Notes under the pieces: generated by a model | What the model saw: only the letters and a program-made list of their open reading frames with translations | The model's database searches: none | What the model was told of the DNA's origin: nothing | Assembly (NCBI GenBank): GCA_017542695.1 | Contig: JAFXWT010000165.1 | Span: forward strand, 1-64,000 | DNA length: 64,000 nt | Source: Clostridia bacterium | GTDB taxonomy: Bacteria; Bacillota_A; Clostridia; Oscillospirales; CAG-272 | Reading direction: 5' to 3' | In this document: positions 53,137-59,534 of the stretch, one piece after another | How positions within the stretch are numbered: the stretch's first letter is position 1 | Layout: each line of letters begins with the position of its first letter | Program-made: the position numbers and the translations under genes

Positions 53137-53165
53137 ATTATATACTATAAATCCAAACAAATCAA
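53137..53165 (-). promoter_or_regulatory. Predicted sigma-A promoter of the M23-GH94-CPBP-tadA operon
   Basis: On the minus strand TTGATT (53160-53165) and TATAAT (53137-53142) are 17 bp apart, about 100 bp before the start codon. Confidence 0.7.
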
Positions 53166-53223
53166 GAGCAAATGATTGTTAAATACAATAAAAATACCCA
53201 GCGGAAGATAAAATTACTATCTG

Positions 53224-53252
53224 TTGACAAATCACGCTTTGAGTGATATATT
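53224..53252 (+). promoter_or_regulatory. Predicted sigma-A promoter of the CDF gene
   Basis: TTGACA (53224-53229) and TATATT (53247-53252) are 17 bp apart, 31 bp before the ATG; GGGAGG follows as RBS. Confidence 0.8.
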
Positions 53253-53282
53253 ATTAAAGAACATCATTTTGGGAGGCACACT

Positions 53283-54437
53283 ATGGCAAAAAAAGAAGTT
53301 GTCAAAAATGACGAAAACTTAAAAACGCTTGCTGTTAACCGTGAAAAGACGATAGTCCGCACAAGCATCATCGGCATAATTGCAAACGTGTTCCTGTCGG
53401 CATTCAAGGCGGGTGTCGGCTTTATTTCCAATTCCGTCGCCGTCATCCTCGACGCGGTGAACAACCTCAGCGACGCGCTTTCTTCCGTCATAACGATCAT
53501 CGGAACAAAGCTCGCGTCGAGAAAGCCCGACAAAAAACATCCGCTGGGTCACGGGCGCATCGAATACATAACGGAAATGATAATCGCCGCCATCGTGCTT
53601 TACGCGGGCGTGACGTCGATGATCGAAAGTATCAAAAAGATAATCTCGCCCGAAAAGCCCGATTATTCCGTTTGGTCGCTTGTGATCATCGCCGCCGCCG
53701 TCGCGGTGAAGATACTGCTCGGACTGTACGTCAAAAAAGTCGGCAAGAAGGTCAATTCCGGCTCGCTCGTCGCGTCGGGCTCCGACGCGCTTTTCGACGC
53801 GGTGATCTCCGCCTCGGTCCTTGCGTCGGCGGTGCTGTTCTTCATAACAAAGATAAGCGTTGAAGCGTACCTCGGCGTGCTGATTTCGGCTTATATCATA
53901 AAATCGGGCATATCGCTCATCGCAAATACGCTGAACAATATCCTCGGCACGCGCACCGACCGCGAGCTCGCGCTCGAAATAAAAAAGACCGTCTGCTCCG
54001 ACCCCGACGTTCACGGCGCTTTCGATCTCTACCTTTATAATTACGGCCCCGATCAGAACTACGGATCTGTCCACGTCGAAGTTTACGACACGATGACCGC
54101 CGCCGATATCGACGCGATGAACAGGCGCGTTCAGACGAGCGTTTACGTCAAACACGGAGTCATTCTGACGGGAATCGGCATTTACGCCGTCAATACGAAA
54201 AACGACGAGGCGGGACAGATGAGAAAGACCGTCATGGAGACGGTCATGGCGCACGACTATTCGATGCAGTTCCACGGCTTTTACGTCGACACCGAAAACA
54301 AGGCGATGACGTTCGACGTCGTGCTTTCGTTCGACTGCGATCACGACGAGGCGGCAAAAGAGCTGTACAGCGAAGTATCGTCGCTCTATCCCGATTATAA
54401 TGTCCACATCCAACCCGACATAGATATTACGGAATAA
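53283..54437 (+). CDS. Cation diffusion facilitator (CDF) transporter
   Basis: This 384-residue protein has six predicted helices in the first 215 residues and a cytoplasmic C-terminal domain. CDF metal-site segments are DAVNNLSDALSSVITI (about 57-72), HPLGHGRIEYITEM (about 85-98) and GSDALFDAVISASV (about 165-178). CDF proteins export Zn, Mn, Fe or Co in exchange for protons. The C-terminal region is long (about 170 residues) and appears to hold two cation-efflux-type ferredoxin-like folds. It stands alone with its own promoter. Confidence 0.9.
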   Translation: MAKKEVVKNDENLKTLAVNREKTIVRTSIIGIIANVFLSAFKAGVGFISNSVAVILDAVNNLSDALSSVITIIGTKLASRKPDKKHPLGHGRIEYITEMIIAAIVLYAGVTSMIESIKKIISPEKPDYSVWSLVIIAAAVAVKILLGLYVKKVGKKVNSGSLVASGSDALFDAVISASVLASAVLFFITKISVEAYLGVLISAYIIKSGISLIANTLNNILGTRTDRELALEIKKTVCSDPDVHGAFDLYLYNYGPDQNYGSVHVEVYDTMTAADIDAMNRRVQTSVYVKHGVILTGIGIYAVNTKNDEAGQMRKTVMETVMAHDYSMQFHGFYVDTENKAMTFDVVLSFDCDHDEAAKELYSEVSSLYPDYNVHIQPDIDITE

Positions 54438-54475
54438 AATCATCGCCCGCTCATTTGAGCGGGCGATGATTTTAT
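54434..54475. terminator. Bidirectional terminator shared by convergent genes
   Basis: A 20-bp perfect stem (ATAAAATCATCGCCCGCTCA, TT loop, complement) includes parts of the stop codons of both flanking genes. Confidence 0.92.
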
Positions 54476-55179
54476 CTGTTCTGATTTCTCAGCGACGCTT
54501 CACGATGACGGAGCATATCGTCTATCATTATTTCGAGCGTCGCCGATTTTTCGGCGGGCAGGGAAAAGACGTCGTTACCTCCGAGGGTGAACACAAGGCG
54601 CGAAAAACGCGCCGTCTCTTCCTTTTTGCCGTATACGACGGAGTGTTCCTCGGTGTCGAAATGCGCACCGTCAAAATCGGAAAAGAGCAGTTCGTGCCGC
54701 ATGATATCCGCCTCGCGCTCCTCGGTGAGCGAGACTTTCTCGCTGACGGCGCAAATGCCCATGTTCGTGAAGATCAGCACACTGCATACGCAATCCGACG
54801 TGCGCCAATGCCCGTCGTCTCCGCGGCGGATGAACGGATTTTCCGGGTCGAAGACGTATCCTGTCACCATCTGCGGCGGCATGTTGTCCGCGACCTTGAA
54901 GCGCAGCCCGGTCTTGTCGAGCGCGCGGTCGACCGCGCCGTCCGTCAGTCGTTCAACGGCGGCGAGTATCTCCTTTTCATTCGCGCGCCCCGCCGACGGC
55001 GCCCATCCCGTTATCGCTCCCGCGACGGCGAGCACCGCGGCTATCGGAAGAATGAAAAATCCGTGGTTCATATATCCGAGTATAAACGCCGCCGCACCCA
55101 CTACGACGAGCGCTAGTCCGACGTATCTGAACCAGAACGTCCGCGCGAGAAAATATTTTTTGTACCTTTCGTAATCCAT
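54472..55179 (-). CDS. Membrane protein of unknown function
   Basis: This protein of about 235 residues starts at MDYERYKKYFL with GGAGG five bases upstream; the frame is open 60 codons further into the repeat, which is not coding. Two membrane helices lie at about 17-35 and 40-60, followed by a cytoplasmic or external domain of about 170 residues with mixed beta strands (RTSDCVCSVLIFTNMGICAVSEKV; FSRLVFTLGGNDVF). I do not recognise a family. The gene ends in the shared terminator and follows the hairpin repeat. Confidence 0.7.
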   Translation of the reverse strand: MDYERYKKYFLARTFWFRYVGLALVVVGAAAFILGYMNHGFFILPIAAVLAVAGAITGWAPSAGRANEKEILAAVERLTDGAVDRALDKTGLRFKVADNMPPQMVTGYVFDPENPFIRRGDDGHWRTSDCVCSVLIFTNMGICAVSEKVSLTEEREADIMRHELLFSDFDGAHFDTEEHSVVYGKKEETARFSRLVFTLGGNDVFSLPAEKSATLEIMIDDMLRHREASLRNQNR

Positions 55180-55199
55180 GCGTTCCTCCTTTTTGTTGG

Positions 55200-55414
55200 T
55201 GGGGTGTTGTAGGGGCGACCATCGGTCGTCCGCATTTTGGGAGATTGCCACGGGTGCAAGCACCCTCGCAATGACAGTAGGGTCAACATCGGTTGTCCGC
55301 AGGGCTCTCCCTTGGGAGAGCTCCGCCGCAGGCGGTGAGAGGGTTTTTAATGCGCGCAAGGGCGGAAGCCCTCTCCGGCGCGGAACGCGCCGTATCTCCC
55401 GCTGAACGCGGGAG
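55200..55414. repeat. Intergenic hairpin repeat, copy B
   Basis: This copy shares the 27-nt (55350-55376) and 23-nt (55392-55414) blocks with copy A at 29941-30066. The 15-nt insert is GGCGCGGAACGCGCC, again a hairpin though unrelated in sequence to that of copy A. Upstream are more hairpins (CCGCCGCAGGCGG; CTCTCCCTTGGGAGAG) and a weakly repeated CGACCATCGGTCGTCCGC / CAACATCGGTTGTCCGC pair. Its end lies five bases from the stop of the XRE regulator and may act as its terminator. Confidence 0.75.
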
Positions 55415-55418
55415 AGTT

Positions 55419-56417
55419 TTATTCAATAAATCTCTCTTCCGAGTCGTCGTCTTTTCTCTTGAAGACATATTCGTCTCCGCCGCAGCCGTCGAGAACGATC
55501 TCGTCATCCGTGTAACGCTTGACGTACCAAACGGCGTTTTGATAGCCGCAGTCTCTCAAATTCAATTTGTCCGTCGGAACGTCTGACGATTTCGGCTCGT
55601 AAGAAAAGTCAGCGTGAAACGAGCAGAATTTTTCCGAATTGTCTTTGTAGTTGCGTATTCTGAAAAATTGTCCGACGCTGTACATTCCCAGATCGAAAAT
55701 CGTGTTATACGACGCGGCGCAATATATATTTTCGTCCCGTTTGTCTATTGAAAAAACATATTCCGTTTTGCTCGTGCAGAGATAAAAGAAAAGTTTTTGT
55801 CCCGTTACCTCAAACCTGTCTTGTGAGCGCCACAAAATAAGGCAATTTTTTATCCCCGCCTCGCTGACCGCGGGAGGAAGTTTGCCTGACGTGTCGATGC
55901 GGAATTTTTCAAGTCGGCGCATTTTGTTTTTTTCGATCTTGTCGTATTCCTCGCCGAGCTCTGCCGCGATATCCGTGTCGTTTGATATCGTTTCGTCACC
56001 GTATTTGTAGGCATATTTCGTCTTGTTTTCCGACAAGTCGCGCTCGCAGACCGCGAAGAGTTCCTTTTTGACGGGTGATCCGACATAAAGTTTTGCGCCG
56101 ATGACGTTCTTTTCTCTTTTGTAATACACGAGCGCATATTTTACCGTTTCGACGATCGCCGAAGTTTTTGAGCGATAAACCCCGCAAGTATACGGGATAT
56201 TCCCGTCGTCGAACGTACTGATCCCGTCTTTTATTATCGAATCGACGGATACCGAAAAGAGATTGCTCATCAAAACGATCTTTGATATTTCGGGATATGC
56301 TTGGTCGAGCTCCCAGCGTGAAACAGTCTGCCTTGTAGTGCCGAGCATTTCTCCGAATTTCTCCTGCGAAAGAGCGTTTTCCGTGCGTATCTGCATTATT
56401 CTTTGTCCGAGTGTCAT
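55419..56417 (-). CDS. XRE-family regulator with uncharacterised C-terminal region
   Basis: This protein of about 332 residues has an N-terminal HTH_XRE domain (about 3-60, QRIMQIRTENALSQEKFGEM, TTRQTVSRWELDQAYPEI) and about 270 residues of unknown fold with many Tyr, Lys and Asp and no predicted membrane helix. The C-terminal region may be a sensor of a ligand or protein. I start at MTLGQRI with GGAGG upstream; the frame extends 28 codons back without an RBS. It has a promoter of its own and is divergent from a GPH-type symporter gene, which it might control. Confidence 0.82.
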   Translation of the reverse strand: MTLGQRIMQIRTENALSQEKFGEMLGTTRQTVSRWELDQAYPEISKIVLMSNLFSVSVDSIIKDGISTFDDGNIPYTCGVYRSKTSAIVETVKYALVYYKREKNVIGAKLYVGSPVKKELFAVCERDLSENKTKYAYKYGDETISNDTDIAAELGEEYDKIEKNKMRRLEKFRIDTSGKLPPAVSEAGIKNCLILWRSQDRFEVTGQKLFFYLCTSKTEYVFSIDKRDENIYCAASYNTIFDLGMYSVGQFFRIRNYKDNSEKFCSFHADFSYEPKSSDVPTDKLNLRDCGYQNAVWYVKRYTDDEIVLDGCGGDEYVFKRKDDDSEERFIE

Positions 56418-56447
56418 TTTGTTTTCCTCCTTGTGTTCGGTAAGAAC

Positions 56448-56476
56448 ATCATACAACAAAAAATTCACACAATCAA
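56448..56476 (-). promoter_or_regulatory. Predicted promoter of the XRE regulator gene
   Basis: On the minus strand TTGATT (56471-56476) and TATGAT (56448-56453) are 17 bp apart, about 31 bp before the ATG. Confidence 0.7.
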
Positions 56477-56479
56477 GCG

Positions 56480-56757
56480 CACCGGAATTGATATTTGTCA
56501 CTCTCCGCGTGACATTTTCACGCCGTCGCCCCGCTCATCGTTTTCTCGGTCTCCGCCTATATAGTGTCCGAAAACGCCGATCGGTTTGCTCTTTCAGATA
56601 CATTTTACATCGTTTCGCCGAAAAAATCAATAAACATATCGTTGAAAGTACATCTTCGCGCGGTTGAAATCGCGTTTTTTTGTAAAAAACTCGCGCCGGG
56701 GGTGATTTTGCACAAAAAACGCCCGCGTTTTTCCCTGTTTTGCTGTTCATTATGTTG
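56480..56757. other. Intergenic stretch between XRE regulator and symporter, no gene supported
   Basis: About 280 bp without RBS-linked frames. It holds short frames on both strands with no codon bias or recognisable motif, and AT-rich tracts near 56600-56700. No riboswitch or clear operator was recognised. Confidence 0.6.
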
Positions 56758-56786
56758 TTGACTTATTACAATTTGAATGGTATACT
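56758..56786 (+). promoter_or_regulatory. Predicted sigma-A promoter of the GPH-type symporter gene
   Basis: TTGACT (56758-56763) and TATACT (56781-56786) are 17 bp apart, 41 bp before the ATG. GAATGG and CCATTC surround the -10 box (GAATGGTATACTTAAACATG then CCATTC), a possible operator. Confidence 0.75.
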
Positions 56787-56827
56787 TAAACATGCCATTC
56801 AAAAACACCGAAAGGAAACGACAACAA

Positions 56828-58300
56828 ATGAAAAGATTAACTAAAAAGCAAATGTGGATATTTGCCGTCGGTCAGCTCGGGTGGTCAACGCTCAGCGGAA
56901 TAATCGGAGCTTGGTTCGTGACGTTTTATCTCCCCACGTCCGGCGACATTGCCGAAGGCGCGATCCAGTATATCACACCGGGACTGATAATCGGCGGCTT
57001 TCTGACCATTCTCGGTCTTATCACGGCGCTGAGCCGCGTGTTCGACGCGGTGACGGACCCGCTCATCGCGTCCCTTTCAGACCGCAGTAAAAACCCGCGC
57101 GGCCGCCGTATCCCTTTCATGCGCTACGCGGCGATCCCGCTCGCTGTCGTGACGGTGCTCCTTTTCTGCGCTCCCATAGAAAAGATCAGCGGCGTCAACG
57201 TTGCGTGGATATCTGTTTTCGTCGTGCTGTTCTACCTGTTCATGACGATGTACTGCACGCCGTATAACGCGCTCATTTCCGAGTTCGGAAAGACGCAGGA
57301 GGATAGAATGTTCATCTCCACGGCGATCTCGCTCACGTTCTTCGCCGGCACGATGCTCGCATACACGCCGTTCGTTTTCGCGGGAATGATCCGCGGCGCC
57401 GTCGGCTTTGCATGGAGTTACAGGATATGCTTCATGGTCCTTGCCGTAATTTCCGCCGTTTGTATGCTTGTGCCGACGTTCTGCCTTAAAGAAAAGGACT
57501 TCGTCGACACGCAGCCGTCGAACACGAATATGTTGAAATCACTCGGCTCGACGTTCAAAAACAAGGATTTCCGCACATTTGTTTTCTCTGATATAATGTA
57601 TTGGGTGGGACTTACTCTCTTCCAGACGGGACTCCCGTTCTTCGTCAAGGTATCTATGAAGATCGACGAATCGTTCACGATGTATTTCCTCGGCGGCATG
57701 ACGGTGCTCTCCGCGTGCTTCTATCCGTTCGTGGCGAAGCTCGTCAAGAAATACGGCAAGAAAAAGCTCGTCATCGCGGGATTTCTCGGCCTTGCCGTCG
57801 CTTATGTGATCGCGGCGCTCATCGGTGTGCTCGGCACGGTTGAAAGCGGCACGGGCGTTATCCCCGGCGTCGTATTCGGACTGCTCATCTGCGTTATCGC
57901 GGCGTTCCCGATGGCGTTGCTCGGCATCATCCCTCAGTCGATAGTCGCCGACGTCGCGGAAGCCGACGGCATTGAAACGGGCGAGAACCGCGAAGGGATG
58001 TTCTTCGCGGCGCGCACGTTCGCGATGAAATTCGGTCAGTCGTTCGCAATGCTGATATTCACGTCGCTCGCCATCATCGGCACGACGCAGAATCTTGAGA
58101 GCAACGATATCACGGCGTCGACGCTCGGAATGACGATCGTCGGCATCGTCGCCGTTGCGTTCTGCGTGCTCGGCGCGGTTCTCCTCGCGTTCTACCGCGA
58201 GAAAAAAGTCATGAGCACGATCGAAAAACATCACGAGGAAAACGAAGCTGAGGCAAAAGCTCAGGTCGAAGCGGCTCAGCCCGAATCCGAACAGCAATAA
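56828..58300 (+). CDS. GPH-family sugar:cation symporter (MFS_2)
   Basis: This protein of about 490 residues has 12 predicted helices. The pattern AVGQLGWSTLSGIIGAWFVT in helix 1, RVFDAVTDPLIASLSDRSKN in the helix 2-3 loop and GRRIPFMRYAAIP fits the glycoside-pentoside-hexuronide symporter family (MelB/XylP-like); the Asp residues of helix 2 are the usual cation site. A charged Glu/Ala-rich tail ends it. Substrate is unknown. The ATG has AAAGGAAACG upstream. Its stop overlaps the DUF6472 start by one base. Confidence 0.86.
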   Translation: MKRLTKKQMWIFAVGQLGWSTLSGIIGAWFVTFYLPTSGDIAEGAIQYITPGLIIGGFLTILGLITALSRVFDAVTDPLIASLSDRSKNPRGRRIPFMRYAAIPLAVVTVLLFCAPIEKISGVNVAWISVFVVLFYLFMTMYCTPYNALISEFGKTQEDRMFISTAISLTFFAGTMLAYTPFVFAGMIRGAVGFAWSYRICFMVLAVISAVCMLVPTFCLKEKDFVDTQPSNTNMLKSLGSTFKNKDFRTFVFSDIMYWVGLTLFQTGLPFFVKVSMKIDESFTMYFLGGMTVLSACFYPFVAKLVKKYGKKKLVIAGFLGLAVAYVIAALIGVLGTVESGTGVIPGVVFGLLICVIAAFPMALLGIIPQSIVADVAEADGIETGENREGMFFAARTFAMKFGQSFAMLIFTSLAIIGTTQNLESNDITASTLGMTIVGIVAVAFCVLGAVLLAFYREKKVMSTIEKHHEENEAEAKAQVEAAQPESEQQ

Positions 58301-58497
58301 TGAATAATGAAAAAAACCGCAAGCCCGCGGCGCGCTGCGAGGATTGCGAGCACTACGACGTCGACGACAACGGCGAATACTTCTGCACCGTCGACATCGA
58401 CGAGGACGACGCCGTCTCCGTGCGCTCGTCCGGCGCGAAGGCGTGTCCGTACTTCAAATTTTACGACGAATACAAAAGCGTTCAGAAGCAAAATTAA
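58300..58497 (+). CDS. DUF6472 small cysteine protein
   Basis: This 65-residue acidic protein has CEDCEHYDVDDNGEYFCTVD, then an Asp-rich stretch and KACPYFKFYDEYKSVQKQN. The four cysteines and the final YDEYKxVxKQN segment match DUF6472, common in clostridia, of unknown function and probably metal binding. It is coupled to the symporter gene (TAATG) and followed by a terminator. Confidence 0.85.
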   Translation: MNNEKNRKPAARCEDCEHYDVDDNGEYFCTVDIDEDDAVSVRSSGAKACPYFKFYDEYKSVQKQN

Positions 58498-58499
58498 CG

Positions 58500-58533
58500 A
58501 AAAAACCTTTCCGCGTTTGCGGAAAGGTTTTTT
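58500..58533. terminator. Terminator between DUF6472 and mnmM-like genes
   Basis: AAAAAACCTTTCCGC GTTT GCGGAAAGGTTTTTT is a perfect 15-bp stem between convergent genes. Confidence 0.92.
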
Positions 58534-58547
58534 ATGCGTAATCGACG

Positions 58548-59096
58548 TTATTTCTTTTCGACGAGAAAGAAAAACGGCGATGTCGGAGAATTGATTATCC
58601 TGAATTTCGAGCAGCAGATCCTGCGCCTGTCGTACTCCGCGAGCATTTCTTCGATCGCTTCGCCCTCGCGCGTGCCCTCGGCATGTCCGGGATAAACGGC
58701 GATGAGCAGCGCTCCGTCGTCGCCGAGCAGATCTATCCCGTCGCGGATAGCGGGCAGCGTCGTTTTGACGAGCGTCGTCACACTCTTGTCGCCGCCCGGC
58801 AGAAATCCGAGGTTGAACAGCCCGACACAGATCGGTCCCTCGACGTACTTTTTCACATTTGAGTGCGAATCGAGTATCAGCGCGCAGTTTTCCGCCCCTT
58901 CGGAAGAAAGGAGCTCGCGCGTCGAATCGAGCGCCTGCTGCTGAATGTCAAACGAATACACGCGCCCCGTGTCGCCGACGGCGTGCGAGAGCCAGAGCGT
59001 GTCGTGCCCGTTCCCCATTGTGAAATCGACGGCGACTCCGCCGACCTTGACGTGAGGCGAGATCAGATTTTTTTCCAGAGCGAGAAGATCTATCAT
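58548..59096 (-). CDS. MnmM/YtqB-type tRNA methyltransferase
   Basis: This 182-residue class I SAM methyltransferase matches the PF06962 (rRNA methylase-like) family that includes B. subtilis YtqB. It has VDFTMGNGHDTLWLS (about 23-37, SAM loop), VYSFDIQQQALDSTREL, FNLGFLPGGDKS (about 93-104) and AVYPGHAEGTREGEAI. YtqB has been linked to the last methylation of mnm5(s2)U34 in tRNA (MnmM); I recall this rather than derive it from sequence. It has its own promoter. Confidence 0.85.
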   Translation of the reverse strand: MIDLLALEKNLISPHVKVGGVAVDFTMGNGHDTLWLSHAVGDTGRVYSFDIQQQALDSTRELLSSEGAENCALILDSHSNVKKYVEGPICVGLFNLGFLPGGDKSVTTLVKTTLPAIRDGIDLLGDDGALLIAVYPGHAEGTREGEAIEEMLAEYDRRRICCSKFRIINSPTSPFFFLVEKK

Positions 59097-59130
59097 TGTC
59101 GTTTCCTTTGCGTTTTCCTCATTTTATATT

Positions 59131-59159
59131 ATAATACCATATTTCGTTTCGGATTTCAA
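59131..59159 (-). promoter_or_regulatory. Predicted promoter of the mnmM-like gene
   Basis: On the minus strand TTGAAA (59154-59159) and TATTAT (59131-59136) are 17 bp apart, 34 bp before the start codon. Confidence 0.7.
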
Positions 59160-59365
59160 CACTTCCCGCGTTGAAACGATATGCAAAAAAACATATTGTG
59201 GAAGAGCGGGCATTTATTCGTCGGTCGGCTCGTCGCATAAAACGACGGCTTTCGGAAATACTGAAAATATCCGCAATTTTTAAGAAAAAAATCGAAAAAT
59301 TTTCGACGTTTTACGAAAAAAAGAAAAAAATTTTACACTATTGTAATATTTTTCTTGTAAATATC
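59160..59365. other. AT-rich intergenic stretch before the opp operon, no gene supported
   Basis: About 200 bp rich in A and T. The frame that crosses it runs on through the consensus oppA promoter and leader and has no RBS, so I do not accept it. A short palindrome GAAAAATTTTC lies near 59295. Confidence 0.55.
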
Positions 59366-59394
59366 TTGACAAAAAACGCATATCACGGTATAAT
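59366..59394 (+). promoter_or_regulatory. Consensus sigma-A promoter of the opp-type operon
   Basis: TTGACA (59366-59371) and TATAAT (59389-59394) match consensus exactly with a 17-bp spacer. The leader of about 135 nt contains a hairpin CGATTTTT CAG AAAAAAATCG. Confidence 0.88.
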
Positions 59395-59534
59395 GAGGTA
59401 TTCCCAAAAGGCAGGGACAATGCATATTAATACGTTTTTTTTCGATTTTTCAGAAAAAAATCGTATCTTTCATTTGTCATTGCCGACCCGGAAACGGGTG
59501 CAAACCCAATAACATCTTAAAAAGGAGAAAAGAG

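Noticed and set aside
59171..59512. Frame of 113 codons ahead of the opp operon
   Set aside because: It crosses the consensus promoter and leader, is Lys-rich only because the DNA is A-rich, and has no RBS.
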